Positions 8,371 to 15,685 of a stretch of 42,887 nucleotides of DNA are shown piece by piece. The notes beneath the pieces are model-generated. The model had not been told where the DNA came from. It saw only the letters and a list, made by a program, of their open reading frames with translations, and made no database searches. The stretch is from Rhodospirillales bacterium (GTDB taxonomy: Bacteria; Pseudomonadota; Alphaproteobacteria; Acetobacterales; Acetobacteraceae): the NCBI GenBank assembly GCA_025352565.1, contig JANXTF010000162.1, forward strand, positions 1-42,887. The letters are read 5' to 3'. Within the stretch, counting starts at the first letter, position 1. Each line of letters begins with the position of its first letter. The translations under genes were made by a program, and so were the position numbers.

Positions 8371-8987
8371 TGGATATCGACGATCTGGTCGCGGTCTCAC
8401 GCATCATCCCCGTCATCACCATCGCGCAGGTGGAGCACGCGGTGCCGCTGGCGCGCGCGCTGGTGGCGGGCGGCGTGCGGCTATTGGAGATCACGCTGCG
8501 GACCGAGGCGGGGTTGCGGGGTGCGGCGCGCATCGTCGCCGAGGTGGAGGACGCGATAGTGGGCATCGGCACGGTGCTGACGCCCGACGATCTGGCGCGC
8601 GCCGTGGATGTCGGCGCACGATTCGCGCTGAGTCCCGGCGCGACGCCCGCCCTGCTGGCGGCCGCCGCGCGGTGCGGAATCCCGTTTCTGCCAGGGATCG
8701 CCACCGCGTCGGAGTTGATGGCGGCGATGGGGCACGGGTTCGGGACGTTCAAGTTCTTCCCCGCACTGGCGGCGGGCGGCATCCCGGCGTTGCGGGCGTT
8801 GGGTGGCCCGTTCCCGGCGGCGCGGTTCTGTCCGACAGGCGGTATCGGCGCCGCCAACGCGGCGGAGTGGCTCGCGGAGCCGAACGTGGTGGCGGTTGGC
8901 GGCTCATGGCTGACGCCGGCGGCCGAAATGCGGGCGGGGAACTGGGCGGCGATCACCTCGCGGTGCAAAGCGGCGGTGGTACCTTGA
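8367..8987 (+). CDS. eda: KDPG aldolase (2-dehydro-3-deoxyphosphogluconate aldolase)
   Basis: 206-residue class I aldolase that cleaves KDPG to pyruvate and glyceraldehyde 3-phosphate. It closely follows the E. coli Eda pattern: VPVI-like IIPVITI, EHAVPLARALVAGGVRLLE, the catalytic Glu41 in LLEITLRTE, GIGTVL, FALSPG, PFLPGIAT and the Schiff-base Lys129 in FKFFPA, then RFCPTGGI and GGSWL. These match Eda better than the related DgoA aldolase of galactonate catabolism. The ATG overlaps the kdgK stop and has GGGAGA upstream. With kdgK it forms the end of the Entner-Doudoroff route for the sugar-acid cluster. Confidence 0.95.
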   Translation: MMDIDDLVAVSRIIPVITIAQVEHAVPLARALVAGGVRLLEITLRTEAGLRGAARIVAEVEDAIVGIGTVLTPDDLARAVDVGARFALSPGATPALLAAAARCGIPFLPGIATASELMAAMGHGFGTFKFFPALAAGGIPALRALGGPFPAARFCPTGGIGAANAAEWLAEPNVVAVGGSWLTPAAEMRAGNWAAITSRCKAAVVP

Positions 8988-9017
8988 TCCTTCCCAAGCC
9001 GGAACTGGGCTTCGCAC

Positions 9018-10613
9018 TCACCCCGGCACGCGGCACGCAAAGCTGCCAGCCTCCTCCGTACTCCCCGTCCCGGTATATGTCGCACTTTGCGGATACGGGC
9101 ATAGCGGCCGTGTCCGGTCCACTTTTCCGTCGGTCACCCGGCTCGCTTTCATGCTTTCCGGCGCGGCTCCGCTTTCAACCCAATTCACCATGGCGCTGAT
9201 CGCGTCGAACCGATCGGTCGCGGGACCGCCCCGGCAGTGGTGCATCCCCGGCACCATGAACAGGCGAAAGAAATCCTTCGGGTCCGGCCCGCTCGCGGCA
9301 CTCGCGCGGTCGTAGTAGTCGACGCTCATCAGCGGGTTCAGCGCCGCGTCGGACCAACCGTGATACATCATCAGCTTGCCGCCACGCCGGCGGAAGGGGG
9401 AGAGGTCGGTCTCGTCGGGGACGAGCAGGCTACGGATCGCCGACATGCGCGACGGGTCCTTCGCGAAATCGAAGTTGCGCCAATCGAAATTCGGCTCTGA
9501 CCGGCCGAAGGCGAGGTTCTTCATGAAGGTGGTCATGTATTCGGTCTGGCGCGATACCTGGCCGTCAGCGGTGACGATCCAGCCGTCCCAGCCGGTCACC
9601 TGGCGGCCGCTGCCGACGAACTCGCTGCCGACCGCTTCGGCGCCGGGCGGCCAGCCGAAGAAGTATTTCTGGCCGTTCGGCAGCGTGATCCCCGCGTAGA
9701 TCTTTTCCAGCGCCTGCGATTGACGCGACGTGAGGCAATCCGGACCATCGGCGCCTTGGGTACATTGCTGGACGTCGCGCGAGGGTTTGAAGTCGCATCT
9801 GCGCGGATCGTCGATCAGGCCGTCCTTCAGGCCATCGACCGCATCGCATTTTTCCACGAGTGCCCGCGCAACGATCTTCACCTTGTCGAGCGTGAGGCCG
9901 GCGCCGTCCAGCGCCTGGGCGTTCCAGACGTAGTTGATCATGGTATCGGTGAAGTTGCGTACCGGGGCGCCCGCGATCACGCCGTCGAAGTCGGCGGGGA
10001 AACGCTGCACCTCCATCAAGCCCTCGCGCCCGCCGGTGGAGCAGGAATCCCAGTACGAGAACGTCACCGGGCGCTCGTAATACGTGGCGGCGGCCTGCTT
10101 GGCGGTGAGCACCGTGCGATGAACGGCGCGGAACGCGTAGTCGATGGTTTTTGGCACGCTCGCGGCGAAGGTGGCGAGCGGTTCGCGCGCGGCGTCGTGG
10201 CCGGTGTTGGTCTGGGCGGTGGCGAAGCCGGCGGCGAGCGCCCTGGCGCTGGTGGCCTGGCGCGCGGCGGCGTCGAGGTTTTCACCCGCGTAGCCGCCAT
10301 TGCCGAACATGTAGAAGCGGCGGTTCCAGGCGGAAGGCAGGTTTACCTCGAACTGGTTTTCCGGTGAGATGACGCCGCGCACGCGGCAGAACTCCGGGAC
10401 GTCGGCCGTGGCAGCCACCAGGGTGGTCGCGGTGATGGTGAGGTCGCCGGCCGAGAGTTGCCCCAACGCCGCGCAGGTGACGCTCGGATGGTTGGGTGCC
10501 AGCGTGTAGCGCAGCGGCGAGGCGGCGCCCTCGGTGAAATTCCCGAGGCTTTGCGCATGCGCGCCGAATGCAAAGGATGCGGCGAGCAGGCCGGCGATGA
10601 GGGTGCGGCGCAT
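9018..10613 (-). CDS. secreted tannase/feruloyl esterase family protein
   Basis: 531 residues with a Sec signal peptide (MRRTLIAGLLAASFAFGAHA, cleavage predicted before Gln21). The family's CS-D-HC catalytic arrangement is intact: Cys191-Ser192 in DSCSTGGREG, Asp422 in YHGWSDAALNP and His459-Cys460 in VPGMHHCRGG, where the two Cys form the bridge that joins Ser and His in known structures. An Asp-rich loop DAVDGLKDGLIDDP (about 258-271) matches the family's calcium site. Such enzymes hydrolyse ester bonds of gallate or hydroxycinnamates to sugars. Start at 10613 begins the signal peptide; the frame is open further upstream without reason. It is divergent from the MFS gene. Substrate (tannin or feruloyl ester) is undecided. 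Confidence 0.9.
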   Translation of the reverse strand: MRRTLIAGLLAASFAFGAHAQSLGNFTEGAASPLRYTLAPNHPSVTCAALGQLSAGDLTITATTLVAATADVPEFCRVRGVISPENQFEVNLPSAWNRRFYMFGNGGYAGENLDAAARQATSARALAAGFATAQTNTGHDAAREPLATFAASVPKTIDYAFRAVHRTVLTAKQAAATYYERPVTFSYWDSCSTGGREGLMEVQRFPADFDGVIAGAPVRNFTDTMINYVWNAQALDGAGLTLDKVKIVARALVEKCDAVDGLKDGLIDDPRRCDFKPSRDVQQCTQGADGPDCLTSRQSQALEKIYAGITLPNGQKYFFGWPPGAEAVGSEFVGSGRQVTGWDGWIVTADGQVSRQTEYMTTFMKNLAFGRSEPNFDWRNFDFAKDPSRMSAIRSLLVPDETDLSPFRRRGGKLMMYHGWSDAALNPLMSVDYYDRASAASGPDPKDFFRLFMVPGMHHCRGGPATDRFDAISAMVNWVESGAAPESMKASRVTDGKVDRTRPLCPYPQSATYTGTGSTEEAGSFACRVPG

Positions 10614-10744
10614 GGCGGGTTTCCCGTTCGTTCCGATCGTCGTCGGCGCGAGCGTGGCACGACTTGATCGCACATGGAATGCGGAATTGGCGTTGAGTCC
10701 GGGGCGCGTGTGCCATAGTTCGGGGCTCCCGCCACAGGTTGCCC

Positions 10745-12007
10745 ATGCCGCTGATCTTCTCGCGCCGCCTCTTCCCGCTGCTGGTGACGCAGGCGCTGGG
10801 GGCGATCAATGACAATCTGTTCAAGAACGCGCTGGTGGTGATGGTGCTGTTCCAGGCCGGCACGGGCGGGTCTGCCATGGTAGCGGCCGCCGGCGGCGTG
10901 TTCATCCTGCCCTACGTGGTGCTGTCGGCGACTGCTGGCCAAATCGCGGACCGTTACGAGAAGCGGCGCACCATCTTCTGGGTCAAGCTGGCGGAAGTGG
11001 GGCTGATGTCGCTGGCCGCGTGCGGCTTCCTGTTGGGCAGCACGACGGTCCTGTTCGCGGTGCTGTTTGGCCTTGGCGTGCAGGCCACGTTCTTCGGGCC
11101 GCTAAAATATGCGATATTGCCGGACCACCTGGAGACCGGCGAATTGCTGGCGGGCAACGGCCTGGTGGAGGCCGGCACGTTCCTTGGCATTCTGGCCGGC
11201 ACGATCGCGGGCGGCGCGTTGTTTTTGCTGCCGGATGGCAGGCTGATCGTCTCTATCGCCGGATTTGCGATCGCAACCGCGGGTGTGGCTTCCGCGCTCG
11301 CCATTCCGCCCGCGCCGTCCCGTGTGCCCGATTTGCATGTCGGATGGAATATCGCGGGCGAGACGGCCGCATTGCTGCGGCTGGCGCGCGGCAACAACGC
11401 CGTCTGGCTGTGCCTGTTGGCGTTGAGCTGGTTCTGGGTGGTGGGCGCCACGGTGCTGACCGAATTGCCGACCTTGGTGCGCGACGATCTGGGAGCCGAC
11501 GGGCACGTGGTAACGCTGCTGCTGGCGTTCTTTTCCGTCGGCGTGGGCGTCGGCTCCGTGCTGTGCGCGCGCGTGCTGAAGGGCAGGATAACGGCGCGAT
11601 ACGTGCCGCTGGCGGCGCTGTTCCTGTCGGTTTTCCTACTACTGTTCGCGTTTTCCGTGAGAAGCGCGCACGGGATTTCGAATGCCGCGCTGATGGTGTC
11701 GAGCTTTGCCGGATGGCGCCTGTTGGTGAACCTGCTGCTGCTGTCGGCCTGTGGCGGGCTGTATTCGGTGCCACTTTACGCCATCATCCAACAGCGATCC
11801 GGCACGGGAGAACGCGCGCGCATGATCGCGGCCAACAACGTGGTGAACGCCGCAGCCATGGTGGGTGCCGCGGGGTTGACGGCCTTGCTGGCGATGGCCG
11901 GCGTCGGGCCGGTGGCCATTCTGGAAGCAACCGCGCTGGCCAACCTCGCCGTTGCCGGGTGGGTATTCCGCGCGCTGATGCCCGAACGGCTTCGGCCATC
12001 GGCATAG
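10745..12007 (+). CDS. MFS transporter, LplT/Aas-N-terminal-like
   Basis: 420-residue inner-membrane protein with about twelve hydrophobic segments. The beginning, FPLLVTQALGAINDNLFKNALVV, is the signature seen in lysophospholipid flippase LplT and in the MFS half of fused acyltransferase proteins. GQIADRYEKRRTIFWVK is the cytoplasmic loop 2-3 motif of the superfamily. Family length is about 400. No acyltransferase or acyl-ACP synthetase follows it here, unlike the lplT-aas pair, so the transported substrate is not certain. ATG at 10745 is preferred over TTG six bases earlier. The divergent neighbour is the secreted esterase; the downstream neighbour dadA is convergent. Confidence 0.8.
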   Translation: MPLIFSRRLFPLLVTQALGAINDNLFKNALVVMVLFQAGTGGSAMVAAAGGVFILPYVVLSATAGQIADRYEKRRTIFWVKLAEVGLMSLAACGFLLGSTTVLFAVLFGLGVQATFFGPLKYAILPDHLETGELLAGNGLVEAGTFLGILAGTIAGGALFLLPDGRLIVSIAGFAIATAGVASALAIPPAPSRVPDLHVGWNIAGETAALLRLARGNNAVWLCLLALSWFWVVGATVLTELPTLVRDDLGADGHVVTLLLAFFSVGVGVGSVLCARVLKGRITARYVPLAALFLSVFLLLFAFSVRSAHGISNAALMVSSFAGWRLLVNLLLLSACGGLYSVPLYAIIQQRSGTGERARMIAANNVVNAAAMVGAAGLTALLAMAGVGPVAILEATALANLAVAGWVFRALMPERLRPSA

Positions 12008-12008
12008 C

Positions 12009-12023
12009 CCTGCCCTCCGCAGG
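12009..12023. terminator. weak hairpin between convergent MFS gene and dadA
   Basis: CCTGC-cctcc-GCAGG gives a 5-bp stem in the 39-bp gap between two convergent genes. There is no T-tract, so if it terminates at all it is weak or Rho-assisted. Confidence 0.2.
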
Positions 12024-12046
12024 ATCGGCAAGGCGGACGAAACCGT

Positions 12047-13306
12047 TCAGGCGGCCCCGTACCGCTCCATGCCCAGATCCTCATGCGCGATGTTCGGCCG
12101 CTTCCCGCTCACCAGATCGGCCAGTACCCGGCCCGAGCCGCAGGCCATCGTCCAGCCCAGCGTACCATGGCCGGTGTTGAGAAACAGGTTGCGGTATTTC
12201 GTTCCCCCGATGATCGGCGTGCCGTCCGGCGTCATCGGCCGCAGCCCGGTCCAGAAGCTCGCGCGCGTCACGTCGCCGCCGTAGGGAAACAGATCTCCCA
12301 CCGAATGCTCCAGCGTCGCGCGTCGCGGCCCGCGCAGGCTTTTGCTGTACCCCGCCAGTTCCGCCGTGCCGCCCACGCGGATGCGGTCGCCGAGGCGGGT
12401 GATCGCCACCTTGAAGGTCTCGTCCATCACGGTGGAGACGGGCGCGAACGCCGCATCGGTGATCGGCACCGTGATCGAGTAGCCCTTCACCGGGTAGACC
12501 GGCACGTCCACCCCGATCTGGCGCAGCAGCAGCGGCGAGTAGCTGCCCAGCGCCACCACATAGCGATCCGCCGCGATCACCCCGTCGGCGGTGATGATCC
12601 CGCTGATCTGGTCGCCATCGGCGGCGAGGCCGCGAATTTCCGTGCCGAAGCGGAACACCACGCCAAGCTCGGCCGCCATGGCGGCGAGGCGCTGGGTGAA
12701 CAGGAATGCGTCGCCGGTCTCGTCACCGGGCAGACGCAGGCCACCCAGGAACTTGTCCCGCACACGCCCCAGCGCAGGCTCGGCCGCGATGCAGCCTTCG
12801 GGGTCGAGCACCTCGTAGGGCACCCCGCCCTCGTCCAGCACCTCGGTGTCGTCATGCACATGGTCCAGCTGCTTGTGAGTGCGGAACAGCTGCAAGGTGC
12901 CGAGCTGGCGGTCGTCGTAGCTGATGCCGGTATCGGCACGCAGGTCGCGCAGGCAGTCGCGGCTGTATTCCGCCAGCCGCACCATACGGCCCTTGTTGCG
13001 GTGATACGCCTCCTCGGTGCAGTTGCGGACCATGAGGCTGAGCCAGCGGTACAGGCTCGGATCGACGCGTGGCCACAGCACGAACGGTCGATGGCGCATC
13101 ATCAGCCACTTGATCGCCTTCAGGGGCACGCCCGGCCCGGCCCAGGGCGCCGAATATCCCGGCGAGACCTGCCCCGCATTGGCGAAGCTGGTTTCCAGTC
13201 CCGCCTCCTTCTGGCGGTCCACGACCGTCACCTCATGGCCCAGCCTTGCCAGGTAATAGGCCGAGGTGACACCGACCACGCCACTGCCGAGAACAACGAC
13301 CTTCAC
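12047..13306 (-). CDS. dadA: D-amino acid dehydrogenase
   Basis: 419-residue FAD-dependent oxidoreductase that deaminates D-amino acids (classically D-alanine) at the membrane. The N-terminus [31 protein letters not shown] is the dinucleotide-binding fold of DadA with its acidic strand-2 end, followed by [22 protein letters not shown], diagnostic for this family. The C-terminal FAD contact [21 protein letters not shown] is also present. Two GTG codons in tandem follow GGAGGG; the second (13304-13306) has the better five-base spacing and matches the family start. The frame continues upstream into the divergent gene, which is spurious. No dadX racemase is adjacent. The 64-bp gap to the divergent purine operon must hold both promoters. 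Confidence 0.93.
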   Translation of the reverse strand: MKVVVLGSGVVGVTSAYYLARLGHEVTVVDRQKEAGLETSFANAGQVSPGYSAPWAGPGVPLKAIKWLMMRHRPFVLWPRVDPSLYRWLSLMVRNCTEEAYHRNKGRMVRLAEYSRDCLRDLRADTGISYDDRQLGTLQLFRTHKQLDHVHDDTEVLDEGGVPYEVLDPEGCIAAEPALGRVRDKFLGGLRLPGDETGDAFLFTQRLAAMAAELGVVFRFGTEIRGLAADGDQISGIITADGVIAADRYVVALGSYSPLLLRQIGVDVPVYPVKGYSITVPITDAAFAPVSTVMDETFKVAITRLGDRIRVGGTAELAGYSKSLRGPRRATLEHSVGDLFPYGGDVTRASFWTGLRPMTPDGTPIIGGTKYRNLFLNTGHGTLGWTMACGSGRVLADLVSGKRPNIAHEDLGMERYGAA

Positions 13307-13370
13307 CACAACCCTCCTACCGACCCGCCCAATCTGGACATAACTCGCCCCCGCCCGCCATGCTGCCGTC

Positions 13371-14219
13371 ATGAACGATGCGAGACTGACTCCACGAGAC
13401 CTGTCCAGACTGGACCGCGCCGGCTTCCTCGCCCGGTTGGGCCATGTGTTCGAGCACTCGCCCTGGGTCGCGGATCGCGCCTTCGGCGCCGGCCCGTTCG
13501 AAACGGTCGCGGCCCTGCACGCTGCCATGTCGGCCGTGGTCGAACGCGCCACGCCCGAGGAGCGTCTTGCGTTGCTCCGCGCGCACCCTGAACTCGGCGC
13601 CGCCACGCGGCTGACGGATGCCTCCGCCGCCGAACAGGGCGGCATGGCGCTCGACCGGCTGGGCGACACCGACGCCGCCCGCATGGCCGAGATGAACGCC
13701 GCCTATCGGGCGCGTTTCGGCTTCCCTTTCATCATCGCCGTGCGCGGCCAGCGGGACCGTGCGGCCATCGAACGCGCGCTCCGCGAACGGCTGGCCCACG
13801 CGCCGGCGCGGGAGATGGCCGAAGCCCTCGCCCAGGTCTCCCGCATCGCCCGCTTCCGCCTCGAGAACATCTTTCCGTCCCCCTCGGGTGGCCTCAGCGT
13901 GCATGTGCTCGACACCACGCGCGGGCTGCCGGCCGCCGGGATGGCGCTGGAACTGTTCCGCATCACCGCGACCGAACGCATCTCGCTGCGCCGGGTCGTC
14001 ACCGACGCGAATGGAAGGGTGGATGCGCCGTTGCTCGACGGCGATGCCCTGACCCAGGGCATTTACGAAATCGTGTTCGCCGTCGGCGGCTGGCGCGGCG
14101 CGCAGCCGGGTTTCTACGATCAGATCCCGATCCGCTTCGTGGTGGACGACCCCGCCCGCCACTATCATGTGCCGCTCCTGCTCTCGCCCTACGGCTACAC
14201 CACGTATCGAGGCAGCTGA
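13371..14219 (+). CDS. fused OHCU decarboxylase and 5-hydroxyisourate hydrolase
   Basis: 282-residue fusion of the last two enzymes from 5-hydroxyisourate to (S)-allantoin. Residues 1-168 are a UraD-type decarboxylase with the catalytic His72 in AHPELG, Glu88-Gln89 and the [11 protein letters not shown] segment (115-126). Residues 174-282 are a transthyretin-like HIU hydrolase with [10 protein letters not shown] (His178), [14 protein letters not shown] (263-276) and the terminal YRGS tetrapeptide that defines the family. The order decarboxylase then hydrolase matches allantoin-synthase fusions. The junction is short, so the domains are directly linked. The xdhA GTG follows its stop by two bases, so this is the first gene of the purine operon. 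Its partner, a urate oxidase, is not in the window. Confidence 0.95.
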   Translation: MNDARLTPRDLSRLDRAGFLARLGHVFEHSPWVADRAFGAGPFETVAALHAAMSAVVERATPEERLALLRAHPELGAATRLTDASAAEQGGMALDRLGDTDAARMAEMNAAYRARFGFPFIIAVRGQRDRAAIERALRERLAHAPAREMAEALAQVSRIARFRLENIFPSPSGGLSVHVLDTTRGLPAAGMALELFRITATERISLRRVVTDANGRVDAPLLDGDALTQGIYEIVFAVGGWRGAQPGFYDQIPIRFVVDDPARHYHVPLLLSPYGYTTYRGS

Positions 14220-14221
14220 CG

Positions 14222-15685
14222 GTGCGCGACAGCATCGCCTTCCTGCTCGGTGACACCCCCCGCACATTGCGCGGGGTCGACCCCACCATGACCGTGCTGG
14301 AATATCTGCGGGGCCCCGAGCGGCGTTGCGGCACCAAGGAAGGCTGCGCCGAGGGCGATTGCGGCGCCTGCACCGTGGTGCTGGGCCGCCCCCGCGCCGA
14401 CCCTGGCGCCGCCCCTGGCACAATGACCTACGAGCCGGTGAATTCCTGTATCCTGTTTCTGCACGCGCTCGATGGCTGCCAGTTGCTGACCGTCGAGGAT
14501 CTGCACGTCCATGGCGCGAAGCTGCACCCCGTGCAGCAGGCGATGGTCGATCACCACGCCTCCCAATGCGGCTTCTGCACGCCCGGCTTCGTCATGTCCG
14601 TGTTCGCGCTGACACAGAGCGCCGCCTCGGTGCCGGATCGCGCCGGGATCAATACCGCGCTCGCCGGCAATCTGTGCCGCTGCACCGGCTACCTCCCCAT
14701 CGTCGCCGCCGCAAAAGCCGCCTGCGCGGCCCCCGTCAGCCGCGACGACGCAACGACCGTTCAACGCCTGCGCGCGATGCGTGACCCGGCCCCGGTCAGG
14801 CTGGCGGCGGCCGGCACCACCCTGTTCGTGCCGACCGGCGTGGATGATCTCGTACGCCTGCTCGCCGCCCACCCCGATGCCACCATCCTGGCCGGCGGCA
14901 CCGATGTCGGCCTCTGGGTCACCAAGCAGCACCGCCGCCTGCCGGTCATCGTCTCGCTGGAAGCGGTGGAGGGGTTGGACCGCATCGTGCTGTGCGAGGA
15001 CCGGATCGAGATCGGCGCGCGTGTGACCCTCGAGGCGCTGCTGCCGGTGCTCGCCGGCCCCTATCCGGCCTTTGCCGCCATGCTGCGGCGCTTCGGCTCG
15101 CGGCAGGTGCGGATGCGCGCGACCCTGTGCGGCAACGTCGCCAACGGATCGCCCATCGGCGACACGCCGCCCGCCCTGATCGCGCTCGGGGCGGAAGTGC
15201 GCCTTCGCGGCGCCGGCGGCGCGCGCACGATGCCGGTCGAGGATTTCTTCCTTGGCTACCGGCAGACCGCCCTGGCGCTGGGCGAATTTGTCGAACGCAT
15301 CGACATCCCGCGCCCACGCATGGGCGAGCGCTTTCACGTCTGGAAGGTCTCCAAACGCTTCGAGCAGGACATCTCCGCCGTCTGCGGCGCGTTCCGCCTC
15401 ACGCTCGACGGCGCGACGATCGCCGAGGCGCGCATCGGCTTCGGCGGCATCGCCGCCATTCCGTTCCGCGCCCGCGCCACCGAGGCCACGCTGACCGGCG
15501 GCCTGTGGCATGAGGCCACGCTGGCCAGCAGCCGCGAAACGCTCGCGCGCGAATTGACGCCCATCTCCGACATGCGCGCCTCGGCGGATTATCGCCGCAT
15601 CGTCGCCTGTAACCTGCTGACGAAACTGCATGCCGAGACCTGGTCCCCCGGCGCCACCCCCGCGCTGGCCGAGATCGCCGCATGA
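14222..15685 (+). CDS. xdhA: xanthine dehydrogenase small subunit (Fe-S and FAD)
   Basis: 487 residues, one of two subunits of cytoplasmic molybdo-enzyme xanthine dehydrogenase. The first [2Fe-2S] cluster ligands are Cys42, Cys47, Cys50 and Cys76; the second uses Cys116, Cys119, Cys152 and Cys154 (QCGFC ... LCRC). Residues from about 175 form the FAD domain, with ILAGGTDVGLWVTK, and the CO-dehydrogenase-flavoprotein C-terminal domain ends the protein. Length matches XdhA. GTG start is two bases after the fusion-gene stop. The stop overlaps the xdhB ATG. Confidence 0.96.
   Translation: MRDSIAFLLGDTPRTLRGVDPTMTVLEYLRGPERRCGTKEGCAEGDCGACTVVLGRPRADPGAAPGTMTYEPVNSCILFLHALDGCQLLTVEDLHVHGAKLHPVQQAMVDHHASQCGFCTPGFVMSVFALTQSAASVPDRAGINTALAGNLCRCTGYLPIVAAAKAACAAPVSRDDATTVQRLRAMRDPAPVRLAAAGTTLFVPTGVDDLVRLLAAHPDATILAGGTDVGLWVTKQHRRLPVIVSLEAVEGLDRIVLCEDRIEIGARVTLEALLPVLAGPYPAFAAMLRRFGSRQVRMRATLCGNVANGSPIGDTPPALIALGAEVRLRGAGGARTMPVEDFFLGYRQTALALGEFVERIDIPRPRMGERFHVWKVSKRFEQDISAVCGAFRLTLDGATIAEARIGFGGIAAIPFRARATEATLTGGLWHEATLASSRETLARELTPISDMRASADYRRIVACNLLTKLHAETWSPGATPALAEIAA

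Noticed and set aside
14195-15631. 478-codon antisense ORF over xdhA
   Set aside because: xdhA has all eight Fe-S cysteines in the other strand; the antisense frame has no recognisable motif.
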